The notes: generated by a model not told the origin, from the sequence alone. A stretch of DNA of 64,000 nt from Pseudomonadota bacterium (GCA_018241405.1 JAFEDY010000007.1:123131-187130); one strand, 5' to 3'. Positions 54,338 through 61,164 are shown, counted from the first letter of the stretch. Program-made: numbers and translations.

Positions 54338-54643
54338 TCAGGCGTGAGCTACGCCGCCCACCCACGGCTTGATCTTCGCCAGCGTCTGACTCAGAGCGTC
54401 TTTGGTCATCTCTCGGTCGTAATCGGACTGCAAGCCAATCCAGAACCCCTCGGACATGCCGAAGAACCGTGCCAGCCGCAGGCCCGTATCGGCCGTTACG
54501 CCGCGCGTACCTGCCACGATTTCTCCGATTCGGCGCTGCGGCACACCGATCTCCTTGGCCAGTCGGTACTGGGTGATCCCCATCGGCTTAAGGAATTCTT
54601 CCAGCAGGATTTCGCCGGGGTGCGGGTAGGGAACTTTGCGCAT
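54338..54643 (-). CDS. higA: Antitoxin HigA
   Basis: 101 aa. Xre-type helix-turn-helix in HPGEILLEEFLKPMGITQYRLAKEIGVPQRRIGEIVAGTRGVTADTGLRLARFFGMSEGFWIGLQ, the HigA/VapI signature. It neutralises HigB and represses the operon. The ATG has GGAGA seven bases upstream and starts 12 bp after the higB stop. It is the last cassette gene before norR. Confidence 0.93.
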   Translation of the reverse strand: MRKVPYPHPGEILLEEFLKPMGITQYRLAKEIGVPQRRIGEIVAGTRGVTADTGLRLARFFGMSEGFWIGLQSDYDREMTKDALSQTLAKIKPWVGGVAHA

Positions 54644-54655
54644 GATCAATCTCCG

Positions 54656-54937
54656 TCAGTGGTAGTCCACGATCTCGACATCTTCGGCGTCTGTGCCCGT
54701 CCAGCGAAAGCACACGCGGAACTGGTCATTCACGCGGATGCTGTGCTGCCCGGCGCGATCCCCTTTGAGGGCTTCCAGCCGGTTGGCTGGCGGAACGCGC
54801 AGATCGTTCAAGTTGGCAACCCGGTTCAGCATTGCCAGCTTGCGCAGGGCAACAGCTTGCAGATTCGCAAACCGATTTACACGCTCGCCTTTGAACAGGG
54901 CCTCCGTCTCGGCGCACTTGAAGGTCTTGATCGTCAT
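54656..54937 (-). CDS. higB: Toxin HigB (RelE superfamily mRNA interferase)
   Basis: 93 aa. Ends with the RelE/HigB pattern NRLEALKGDRAGQHSIRVNDQFRVCFRWTGTDAEDVEIVDYH, including the Arg/His residues used for ribosome-dependent mRNA cleavage. Toxin-first order is typical of higBA. A perfect 13-bp inverted repeat covers the start region upstream, so this cassette carries its own promoter and operator. Confidence 0.93.
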   Translation of the reverse strand: MTIKTFKCAETEALFKGERVNRFANLQAVALRKLAMLNRVANLNDLRVPPANRLEALKGDRAGQHSIRVNDQFRVCFRWTGTDAEDVEIVDYH

Positions 54938-54943
54938 GAATGC

Positions 54944-54982
54944 ATGCTATCGATTGTCGGTAGTATTGTCAATCGATAGCAT
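54944..54982 (-). promoter_or_regulatory. HigA operator upstream of higB
   Basis: ATGCTATCGATTG (54944-54956) and its exact reverse complement (54970-54982), 13 bp apart, just before the higB start. Position and form fit autoregulation by HigA. Confidence 0.7.
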
Positions 54983-55005
54983 CAGCATGTCGCCTTTCGC
55001 TTGAC

Positions 55006-55064
55006 GCCCAGCGCCCTGAATTCAGCCGCCGCCGCAGGCGGCCGGCTGCGACGAGCAGTTAGCT
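55006..55064 (-). other. attC site A (59 bp), insertion core mutated
   Basis: R'' is AGCTAAC (minus strand) and contains the toxin stop codon. Inner stem GGCCGGCTGC / GCCGCC-type. The other end reads GCTGGGC, where the recombination core should be GTTRRRY, so the cleaved G-TT is G-CT. Otherwise it aligns with attC B, F and G. Confidence 0.75.
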
Positions 55065-55287
55065 ACCAATGCGAGGCGTCCAGACCTTTGGATCACGGCG
55101 GTGGTGAAAAACTGCGACGACAACTGCCCTCGACCTGACCGAACGCCAAGGGCGTGCGGAGCGCCGACTGTACGGCGGCATCCAATGAGCGCGCGAACTC
55201 CAGCCCCAAACCCGGCGATCGCTCTTCGTACCAAGCCTTGGCCTCCAGCGCTTCAAGACGCGCTTCAGGCCTGAAGTGGGCGGGCAT
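55059..55287 (-). pseudogene. ParE/RelE-type toxin broken by an internal deletion and frameshift
   Basis: The first frame gives MPAHFRPEARLEALEAKAWYEERSPGLGLEFARSLDAAVQSALRTPLAFGQVEG, a typical N-terminal RelE/ParE helix pair, but then runs into a stop at 55093. The expected C-terminal end (VVVAVFHHRRDPKVW) is in another frame and ends at 55059, inside the attC core as for a normal cassette gene. About 20 residues between the parts (the central FPY strand region) are missing. So the toxin was probably inactivated, while the antitoxin is intact. The start overlaps the antitoxin stop (TGATG). Confidence 0.7.
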
Positions 55288-55511
55288 CAGTGGGCTTGCT
55301 GGAAAAGCTCGGCACGCACGGTGTCCCACGGCACGGCAGAGCCCGGGTCTGCATCGTGGGCAGCGATACGACGCCGAAGCTCCTGGCGTTGTGGGTCTGT
55401 GAGATCGACCGAGTCAGGCCCTTCCGCAGCAATGCTGTCCCAGATGTCCTCGACCAGCTGGATGCGCTCGGCGATGGACAAGGCGCGAAAGTCAGGTGTG
55501 AGGTTGTTCAT
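55287..55511 (-). CDS. Addiction-module antitoxin component (PF09720-like)
   Basis: 74 aa from ATG 55511. Contains LSIAERIQLVEDIWDSIAAEG and LTDPQRQELRRRIAAHDADPGSAVPWDTVRAEL, the pattern of the putative addiction module component family that pairs with RelE/ParE toxins. It is intact, while the downstream toxin gene is broken. Cassette gene 9 counting from attI. Confidence 0.85.
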   Translation of the reverse strand: MNNLTPDFRALSIAERIQLVEDIWDSIAAEGPDSVDLTDPQRQELRRRIAAHDADPGSAVPWDTVRAELFQQAH

Positions 55512-55542
55512 GGGCAAAACTGTACGCGGCCTTGCCGCTGGT

Positions 55543-55601
55543 GGCTAACGCCCTGAATTCAGCCGACGGCGTAGCCGGTCGGCTGCGATGAAAAGTTAGC
55601 C
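55543..55601 (-). other. attC site B (59 bp)
   Basis: Cores GGCTAAC / GTTAGCC. Inner stem AGCCGAC / GTCGGCT around a short loop. Ends the cassette at 55602-55862. Confidence 0.88.
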
Positions 55602-55862
55602 CCGATGGCCAAAACGGGTAACCCCACTTTGACGACGGGCGCGAACTGCGAAAAAGCAAAACGCCACCGAGGCGGCGCAACGCTTGCAAAATGATAGCTG
55701 GCCGCGCTTGCTACGCAAGGGCCAGCGGCCAAAAAGGCTTGAAACAAGCAAACTGCCTGCAGGCGAAGCCCGGACAAACGGCCAGCAAGGCGCTGAATAA
55801 CGCCCGAGAAACTAAATGCCGTTTGATAAAGCATGAGCCAAATAAAGCGGTTTTCTATGCGG
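55602..55862 (-). repeat. Gene-poor cassette, type 1 copy a
   Basis: Closely similar along its whole length to the cassettes at 57639-57899 and 57959-58219. It contains the host repeat (tgatagctggccgcgcttgc, 55692-55738) in the middle. A 91-codon frame (55559-55834, minus strand) of the same length is open in all three copies, but it runs into attC and has no recognisable domain, so I do not call it a gene. Confidence 0.75.
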
Positions 55863-55921
55863 GACTAACACCAAGATAAGCCGCCCGCCATAGGCGGGTC
55901 GGCTTGAGCGCAGAGTTAGAT
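55863..55921 (-). other. attC site C (59 bp)
   Basis: Cores GACTAAC and GTTAGAT. Inner stem AAGCCGCCCGCC / GGCGGGTCGGCTT. Follows the DUF4124 cassette gene. Confidence 0.88.
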
Positions 55922-55959
55922 CCGAATTTCTGTAAACTGGGGTGTTGAATATTTTTTGA

Positions 55960-56559
55960 TTAATAGATGCTCACGCTCTTCAAGTAATGACCCGATAGAG
56001 TGTTTGTCCATTGAATTTGAACGGTATTGCGCCCGAGATGGTAGTACCAATATGTGGTATCATCACTAAATAGTTGCTGATTGTGGGGTGGGCCTAGGGT
56101 TTCTATAATTCCTTGCCCCTTCTCTAGGGTTCCAATGGTTTCTATGCTTGATTTGATCGTTGAAAGTGTACAATCTATTTTGGAGGCAATGCATTCTCTT
56201 GGTTTACTCTTTGTTTGCGCGACATAGAGCGCAAGTTTTGCATCAGATTTGGCCTTGAATTTGGCGGAATCTTCCCTTTTCTGTTGCTCCTCTTTGGCCT
56301 TTTCTTCTGCAGCCCGTTTTGCTTGCATTAGCTCCCTGTCCATTTTGTCGCGATATGCTCGGCAATCGGAGCTCATGCATGATGGCGGAGGCGGCTGATC
56401 CGATACATGTGTGGCACCATTCTCGTCCTTCCAGCGATAAAGTGTCTGTGCATTAACGTTCATCATCATGAAAATCAACGCAACCGCCGGGAAGAGTAAA
56501 AAATATCCGCGTATATAAATATTGAAAACTGACTTCAGTTTCACTGATTTCTCCCGCAT
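55960..56559 (-). CDS. DUF4124-domain secreted protein (cassette gene)
   Basis: 199 aa. A hydrophobic signal segment (FLLFPAVALIFMMMNVNAQ) is followed by the DUF4124 motif TLYRWKDENGATHVSDQPPPP. A Lys/Glu/Ala-rich helix (~residues 68-105) follows, then a C-terminal domain with WYYHLGRNTVQIQW. Probably periplasmic. Markedly AT-rich compared with the chromosome, in line with recent acquisition. Its start codon lies inside the short attC-like site D and its stop is 38 bp before attC C. Confidence 0.82.
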   Translation of the reverse strand: MREKSVKLKSVFNIYIRGYFLLFPAVALIFMMMNVNAQTLYRWKDENGATHVSDQPPPPSCMSSDCRAYRDKMDRELMQAKRAAEEKAKEEQQKREDSAKFKAKSDAKLALYVAQTKSKPRECIASKIDCTLSTIKSSIETIGTLEKGQGIIETLGPPHNQQLFSDDTTYWYYHLGRNTVQIQWTNTLSGHYLKSVSIY

Positions 56560-56597
56560 CCAACACCTAGCGTCCGAATTCGGTGGCGCCGTTGGGT
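56558..56597 (-). other. Short attC-like site D (40 bp)
   Basis: Minus strand ACCCAAC ... GTTGGAT, both fitting the attC core 7-mers, around CCGAATTCGG. Shorter than the 57-bp usual minimum. The frameshifted gene upstream ends 19 bp before it, which supports it as a real cassette boundary. Confidence 0.5.
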
Positions 56598-56615
56598 GTT
56601 CACTGAAATAAGCTG

Positions 56616-57004
56616 TTATTTAAAATCTCGGACATAATATCCAACCAGTTCTTTCGGTTCATATCTTTTCGCAGGCTCAGGAGATGTCTCAAAGGCCGTT
56701 TTCGTTTGCCAGTTGATTAGTCCACCCCTTGCGTTGGAAAGACTGTTTTCGTGGTGGCAGTCCAATCAATGATTGGAGGCTCAACGTCAGAGCCTAACGA
56801 ACGTACCGTTACCAACGGCGAATATTTTCCCTCTTCGCCATTCAGTGATGTAAGGATGGCGCCATCGCCTACGCTCATTGATTTGCGAGGGTGGGCAAAT
56901 GTGTTCTTCAGGCCCCGTACATTGTTCGGAGGTGGCAATGATCCCTCGCGGATACGTATTTCGAGAGCATGGACATCTAGATACTCAAATTTCCAGAAAT
57001 TCAT
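56616..57004 (-). pseudogene. Unknown cassette gene with a single-base frameshift
   Basis: The first frame encodes 95 residues (MNFWKFEYLDVHALEIRIREGSLPPPNN ... DWTATTKTVFPTQGVD) and stops at 56717. Moving by -1 at the GGGG run just before that stop continues with GGLINWQTKTAFETSPEPAK and RYEPKELVGYYVRDFK, to a stop at 56616. The joined ~128-aa product would end 19 bp before the next attC-like site. A one-base deletion in the G run is the simplest explanation; programmed -1 slippage is less likely. Family not recognised. Confidence 0.65.
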
Positions 57005-57045
57005 TGGAACTCCTATGTCGCCAGTAATGCTGGATGATCGTAACC

Positions 57046-57108
57046 GCCTAACGTCGAAGTTCAGGGACGCGCCGCTCGCGGCGCGTCCCTTGGAGCAATA
57101 GGTTGGAC
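57046..57108 (-). other. attC site E (63 bp)
   Basis: Cores GCCTAAC and GTTGGAC, with a long inner stem GGGACGCGCCG / CGGCGCGTCCC. A different attC sequence from its neighbours, so this cassette came from another pool. It starts 1 bp after the stop of the 149-aa gene. Confidence 0.9.
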
Positions 57109-57109
57109 G

Positions 57110-57559
57110 TTATTCGGCAGGCCATGCGCTTGACGGAAACACGCGATTTCGTGCGGTGACTTGATCGCCATTGATAAGACGATTAACCCACTCCTGAACC
57201 TTGGTCTCTGTAGTACTATAGGCTCCCGCTAACCCAAGAAGTGTGTTCTGGCATTCTGCTAGGCCAACAGGTGTAAGTGCGTAGCCACCGGACACGGGTG
57301 AGAGGCGCCCCTTACGTACCCAGTGACCGAGCGCGCTTGTGCTACCTGTAATCAGATATAGCAGCAGATCGCCATCCATGTTTCGAGTAGATAGTTGGGT
57401 GTTGTTCTGTGCTACCCGAAAAGCTGCAATCGTCAGCGCACGCATCTCTTTGTTGCGAGTGCCGGTAAGGCCCATAGCCTCAGTTTCAGCGTTACTTCGT
57501 GGATACTGACTTGCGGCAAAGACAGTGTTTCGTGCACTGACCTGAAGGATTCTTGGCAT
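57110..57559 (-). CDS. Hypothetical protein, cassette gene (149 aa)
   Basis: Not recognised. The middle (NMDGDLLLYLITGSTSALGHWVRKGRLSPVSGGYALTPVGLAECQNTLLGLAG) has the spacing of a small winged-helix domain with a KGRL-xx-V-x-GGY-xLT-x-GL turn, as in some DNA-binding or restriction-associated proteins. That is only a fold guess. It fills the cassette from 20 bp after attC F to the base before attC E, the compact layout of a functional cassette. Confidence 0.75.
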   Translation of the reverse strand: MPRILQVSARNTVFAASQYPRSNAETEAMGLTGTRNKEMRALTIAAFRVAQNNTQLSTRNMDGDLLLYLITGSTSALGHWVRKGRLSPVSGGYALTPVGLAECQNTLLGLAGAYSTTETKVQEWVNRLINGDQVTARNRVFPSSAWPAE

Positions 57560-57579
57560 GGCAGAAAATCTCCTATGAC

Positions 57580-57638
57580 GCCTAACGCCCTGAGTTCAGC
57601 CGACGCCGTAGGCGGTCGGCTGCGACGAACAGTTAGAC
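57580..57638 (-). other. attC site F (59 bp)
   Basis: Cores GCCTAAC / GTTAGAC. Inner stem AGCCGACGCC / GGCGGTCGGCT. Almost identical to attC G. Confidence 0.9.
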
Positions 57639-57899
57639 CCAATGGCCAAAACGGGTAACCCCACTTTAACGACGGGCACAAACTGCGAAAAAGCAAAGCG
57701 CCACCGAGGCGGCGCAACGCTTGCGAAATGATAGCTGCTTGCGCTTGCTACGCAAGGGCCAGCGGCCAAAAAGGCTGAAAACTGGCGCGGCGAATGCAGG
57801 CGAAGCCCGGAGAAACGGCCAGCAAGGCGCTGAATAACGCCTGAGAAACTGAATGCCGTTTGAAAAAGCATGGCGCGAATAAAGCGGTTTTTTATGCGG
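57639..57899 (-). repeat. Gene-poor cassette, type 1 copy b
   Basis: Second of three near-identical cassettes. Carries the host repeat tgatagctgcttgcgcttgc at 57729-57775. A 91-codon frame (57596-57871) is open but runs into attC and is not called. Confidence 0.78.
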
Positions 57900-57958
57900 G
57901 ACTAACGCCCTGAGTTCAGCCGACGCCGTAGGCGGTCGGCTGCGACGAACAGTTAGAC
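57900..57958 (-). other. attC site G (59 bp)
   Basis: Cores GACTAAC / GTTAGAC. Inner stem as in attC F. Confidence 0.9.
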
Positions 57959-58219
57959 CCGATGGCCAAAACGGGTAGCCCCAACTTGACGACGGGCGCG
58001 AACTGCGAAAAAGCAAAGCGCCACTGAGGCGGCGCAACGCTTGCAAAATGATAGCTGGCCGCGCTTGCTACGCAAGGGCCAGCGGCCAAAAAGGCTTGAA
58101 ATAAGCAAACCGCCCGCAGGCGAAGCCCGGAGAAACGGCCAGCAAGGCGCTGAATAGCGCCTGAGGAACTGAATGCCGTTTGAAAAAGCATGGCCTGAAT
58201 ATGGCGGGTTTTTATGCGG
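57959..58219 (-). repeat. Gene-poor cassette, type 1 copy c
   Basis: Third copy, adjacent to copy b with the same orientation. Carries the host repeat at 58049-58095. 91-codon frame at 57916-58191, not called. Confidence 0.78.
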
Positions 58220-58279
58220 GACTAACGGCCAAAGTAAGCCGCCCGCCGAAGGCGGGTCGGCTTGACTGCCGGGTTAGAC
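58220..58279 (-). other. attC site H (60 bp)
   Basis: Cores GACTAAC / GTTAGAC. Inner stem AAGCCGCCCGCC / GGCGGGTCGGCTT, close to attC C and I. Confidence 0.9.
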
Positions 58280-58496
58280 CCGACGGGTGAAATGGGACGT
58301 AAGCGGCAGCGCCCCAAACTACGGAAACGATAGCTGCTGGCGCAAGCCCTGCAAGCGCAAGCGGTCAAAAAGCCTTGAAACTGGCGCAACCCGTCCAGGC
58401 GAAGCCTGCCACGCGGCCAAACCCGCGCCACATGGGCGCTTGCGAGGGTGGCGACGACTGGAAGTGGCACGGGCTTTGAGGCGAGATTGTCGGCGA
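58280..58496 (-). repeat. Gene-poor cassette, type 2 copy a
   Basis: 217 bp, similar to the next cassette. Contains a diverged host repeat (cgatagctgctggcgcaagc, 58328-58374). A minus-strand frame opens through it and the flanking attC but shows no domain. Confidence 0.72.
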
Positions 58497-58556
58497 GGCT
58501 AACGGCCAAAGTAAGCCGCCCGCCGTAGGCGGGTCGGCTTGACTGCCGGGTTAGAC
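58497..58556 (-). other. attC site I (60 bp)
   Basis: Cores GGCTAAC / GTTAGAC. Inner stem AAGCCGCCCGCC / GGCGGGTCGGCTT. Nearest attC to attI. Confidence 0.9.
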
Positions 58557-58773
58557 CCGACGGATGGAAAGGGGCGCGAGCAACGGCGCCAAAAACTGCA
58601 AAAACGATAGCTGCCCGCGCTTGCCACACCTGGGCCAGCGGCCAAAAAGCCTTGAAACCGGCGCAAGCCTTGAAGGCGAAGCCCGCCACGCCGCCAACCC
58701 CGCGCTGCGTGGACGCTTGCAAGGGTGACGGCCTTTGATGCTGGCATGCGCTTTGAGGCGAAATTGTCGGCGA
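58557..58773 (-). repeat. Gene-poor cassette, type 2 copy b (first after attI)
   Basis: 217 bp, similar in length and sequence to 58280-58496. Contains the host repeat at 58605-58650. An 82-codon frame (58499-58747) is open into attC; not called as a gene. Confidence 0.72.
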
Positions 58774-58894
58774 GGCTAACTAGAATTAGACGACGGGGAT
58801 GCTAGCGGAAAGAGTCGGAAGATGCAATACATTTTGCAACATCTAGAGTCAAACCCTCTCTACCCGCTGTTTAGCCAAACCTAAAATTTTGCGG
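58774..58894 (-). promoter_or_regulatory. attI site and intI leader
   Basis: The insertion core on the minus strand is GTTAGCC (58774-58780), preceded by CGTCTAATTCTA. Between it and the intI start lies a dyad GATGCAA-N6-TTGCaaCATC (58820-58844), which may be an integrase-binding or regulator site. The cassette promoter should also be here or within intI, but I could not place it. AT-richer than its flanks. Confidence 0.65.
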
Positions 58895-59935
58895 ATGGCA
58901 CCGCCCCCCGCTCAAGCCTCCGCCGGCCCCGACTCGCCCGCTGGCGCGCCCCCGGCCCAGCCGCCCAAGCTGCTGGAGCGCATGCGCATCCATCTGCGCA
59001 CGCGGCACTACAGCATACGTACCGAAGAGGCCTATATCGACTGGGCGCGGCGCTTCATCCTGTTCCATGACAAGCGCCACCCGCAGGACATGGGCGGGGC
59101 CGAGGTTGAGGCGTTTTTGAGCCATCTGGCGGTGGACAGGCGGGTGTCGGCGTCCACGCAGAACCAGGCCAAGGCGGCGCTGCTGTATCTGTACAAGCAG
59201 GTGCTGGGCATTGACCTGCCCTGGCTGGACGAGGTGGTGCAGGCCCGGCGCCCACGCCGGCTGCCGGTGGTGTTGACCCCGTCCGAGGTGCGTGCGCTGT
59301 TGCTGCACACCGAGGGCACGACGGGCCTGATTGCCCAGCTGATGTATGGCACGGGCCTGCGCCTGATGGAGGCGCTGCGCCTGCGCGTGAAGGATGTGGA
59401 GTTTGAGCGGCGCGAGATCGTGGTGCGCGAGGGCAAGGGCAACAAGGACAGGGTGACGGTGCTGCCCGAGAATTTGATTGCCCCGCTGCAGGCCCAGCTG
59501 CGCAAGGCCCAGGCCCTGCACGCGCAGGATCTGGCCGATGGCCTGGGCCGGGTGCTGCTGCCGCATGCGCTGGGGGTCAAGTACCCGAATGTGGACAAGA
59601 CATGGGCCTGGCAGTGGGTGTTTCCGTCGCCCGTGCGCTCGCTCGATCCGCGCGACGATGCGCGCACGGGTGAGCCGCTGCGGCGCCGCCACCATGTCTA
59701 CCCCGAATCGGTACAGCGCGGCGTGCGCGAGGCGGCGCGGCGCGCCGAGATTGCCAAGCCTGTGTCGCCCCATGTGCTGCGCCATTCATTTGCCACGCAT
59801 TTGCTGCAGGCGGGCTACGACATTCGCACGGTGCAGGAGCTGCTGGGCCACGCCGATGTGAGCACGACCATGATCTACACCCATGTGCTCAACAAGGGCG
59901 GGCGGGGGATACTGAGCCCGCTGGATGCGTTGTAG
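58895..59935 (+). CDS. intI: Integron integrase IntI
   Basis: 346-aa tyrosine recombinase. Catalytic residues: Arg156 (YGTGLRLMEAL), His293-x2-Arg296 (SPHVLRHSFATHLL), His319 (LLGHADVSTTM) and Tyr328 (MIYTHVLN). The integron-specific insert lies at ~207-266 (ALHAQDLADGLGRVLLPHALGVKYPN, WAWQWVFPSP, LDPR, RRHHVYPESVQ), which separates it from XerC/D. An N-terminal Ala/Pro extension of ~25 residues is present. ATG 58895 is chosen; a TTG two codons upstream is possible. Length is near IntI1 (337 aa). Appears intact, so cassette exchange may still occur. Confidence 0.95.
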   Translation: MAPPPAQASAGPDSPAGAPPAQPPKLLERMRIHLRTRHYSIRTEEAYIDWARRFILFHDKRHPQDMGGAEVEAFLSHLAVDRRVSASTQNQAKAALLYLYKQVLGIDLPWLDEVVQARRPRRLPVVLTPSEVRALLLHTEGTTGLIAQLMYGTGLRLMEALRLRVKDVEFERREIVVREGKGNKDRVTVLPENLIAPLQAQLRKAQALHAQDLADGLGRVLLPHALGVKYPNVDKTWAWQWVFPSPVRSLDPRDDARTGEPLRRRHHVYPESVQRGVREAARRAEIAKPVSPHVLRHSFATHLLQAGYDIRTVQELLGHADVSTTMIYTHVLNKGGRGILSPLDAL

Positions 59936-60152
59936 CGGCGCGGCCCTGTGCGCCGCCTGCCGGGTGCGCATCGCCGGTCGGTGCGGTGTCGCCGGGCCCG
60001 ATGGCGTGCTCGGTCAGCACCATGTCGGCATTGCACCTGGGGAGTTGATCCAGCAGTCGGTGGAGGTAGCGGATCAACCACAGGGCGCTTATCGATGGGG
60101 CTGCGATGAGTGCCAGCGTGAGCAGTATTGGAGTGGGTAAGAGGGATGTCAT
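59889..60152 (-). CDS. Small membrane-anchored hypothetical protein (87 aa)
   Basis: Good ribosome site AGGAGAAG just before the ATG. One N-terminal helix (LLPTPILLTLALIAAPSISALWLIRYL) and a Gly/Ala/Pro-rich tail. It starts 19 bp after the stop of the hydrolase gene, probably the same transcript. Its last 47 bp overlap the 3' end of intI on the other strand. No family recognised, and the tail may be longer than the functional protein. Confidence 0.45.
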   Translation of the reverse strand: MTSLLPTPILLTLALIAAPSISALWLIRYLHRLLDQLPRCNADMVLTEHAIGPGDTAPTGDAHPAGGAQGRAATTHPAGSVSPARPC

Positions 60153-60171
60153 GCGCTTCTCCTGGCGTGTC

Positions 60172-61164
60172 TCACGCGGCCATTTTTGAGGGGGCATCCG
60201 GCGTGCCGATGAAGTCCAGCACCCGCTCAATCACCGTGCGGTCGCCCAGCAGGCGGTGGTGCCCCAGGCCCTGGGTTACGTGCAGCTCCAGCGGGCGCGT
60301 GGCGCAGGCGGTGATAAGGGCAAAGAGGTGTTCGAAGGGCACTTCGGGGTCTTCCGCGTCGTGCAGCATCAGCGTGGGCTGGGTGGTCTGGCTGAGCATC
60401 TGGCCCACCGACAGCCTGTCCCAGTCCAGCAGGCCATTGCAGCGGTTCACCATGATCTGGCGGCCGCGCTCCAGCACGGCCAGCGGCAGGCCGACCAGGC
60501 GGGCGAATTCCTCGGTGACCCACTTGCAATAGGCCAGCGAGCTGAACAGCACCTGGCGCTCGGCGCGCACGCCAAAATCCAGCTGCGCCCACAGCGCCAT
60601 CGCCACGCCGAAGGAGTGCGCGATCAGGGTGTGGATCTCGCCGGCATGCGCGGCCACCGCGGCCACCGATTGGGCAAATTCGGGCAGGGTGCTCGATCGG
60701 CCGCTGGATGCGCCATGGCCCAGCGCGTCGAAGGCCACGGCGCTGTAGCCCGCCTTGACCAGTGCCGGCACCAACCTGCCCAGGTGCGTGCCGCGCGCGC
60801 CCCAGCCATGCACCAGCAGCACGGTGGGCCCGCTGCCCCAGCGGTACACGCGGATGTACTTGTGCCCGACGCGAACCCAGCTGATCTCCGCGCGTTCGCG
60901 CAGGCGTGCCTGCCAGGCGCGTTCGGGCACGCGCGGCGGGCGGGTCAGCAGCACATAGGCCAGCCGCGCCGCCAGCCCGGGCATCGCGGGACCAAGCACC
61001 GCGAAGGCGCGGCGCAGCCAGCGCACGGACCGCGTTTCGGCAAACCGGCCTACGCGCCGCGGCGTCGCCGGGCTGTCGTTGCATGCCATTTGCGCAAGGG
61101 GTGGCGCAAGGGGTGGCGCAGGCGATAGCGCTGGGGGCGGCGCCGGGGTGGAGATTGCAGACAT
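60172..61164 (-). CDS. Alpha/beta hydrolase
   Basis: 330 aa from ATG 61164 (an earlier start would add 26 residues). Oxyanion region VLLVHGWGARGTHLGRL, nucleophile elbow IAHSFGVAMAL, Asp in LHDAEDPEVPFEHLF, and His in TQGLGHHRLLGD. A complete triad. Resembles lipases/esterases with an N-terminal amphipathic extension (RRAFAVLGPAMPGLAARLAYVLLTRPP) that may bind membrane. Followed by the small membrane-protein gene. Confidence 0.87.
   Translation of the reverse strand: MSAISTPAPPPALSPAPPLAPPLAQMACNDSPATPRRVGRFAETRSVRWLRRAFAVLGPAMPGLAARLAYVLLTRPPRVPERAWQARLRERAEISWVRVGHKYIRVYRWGSGPTVLLVHGWGARGTHLGRLVPALVKAGYSAVAFDALGHGASSGRSSTLPEFAQSVAAVAAHAGEIHTLIAHSFGVAMALWAQLDFGVRAERQVLFSSLAYCKWVTEEFARLVGLPLAVLERGRQIMVNRCNGLLDWDRLSVGQMLSQTTQPTLMLHDAEDPEVPFEHLFALITACATRPLELHVTQGLGHHRLLGDRTVIERVLDFIGTPDAPSKMAA

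Larger units (their letters stand above)
54294..58780 (-). mobile_element. Chromosomal integron cassette array (about ten cassettes)
   Basis: Array of cassettes read on the minus strand from attI (58774) toward norR. It is bounded by attC-type sites at 58497, 58220, 57900, 57580, 57046, 56558, 55863, 55543, 55006 and, degenerate, 54294. All recognisable cassette genes face the same way, with stops within 0-40 bp of an attC. Base composition changes from cassette to cassette; 55922-57045 is clearly AT-richer than the host. The integrase gene lies on the other side of attI and points away, the standard integron layout. Confidence 0.9.

Noticed and set aside
58222..58722. A 166-codon minus-strand frame across two type 2 cassettes
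   Set aside because: It reads through attC I and has the Arg/Ala-rich composition of attC translation; not a plausible single gene.
58870..58890. Possible LexA box before intI (CTGT-N8-ACCT)
   Set aside because: The right half should read ACAG; it does not, so SOS control is not supported by sequence.
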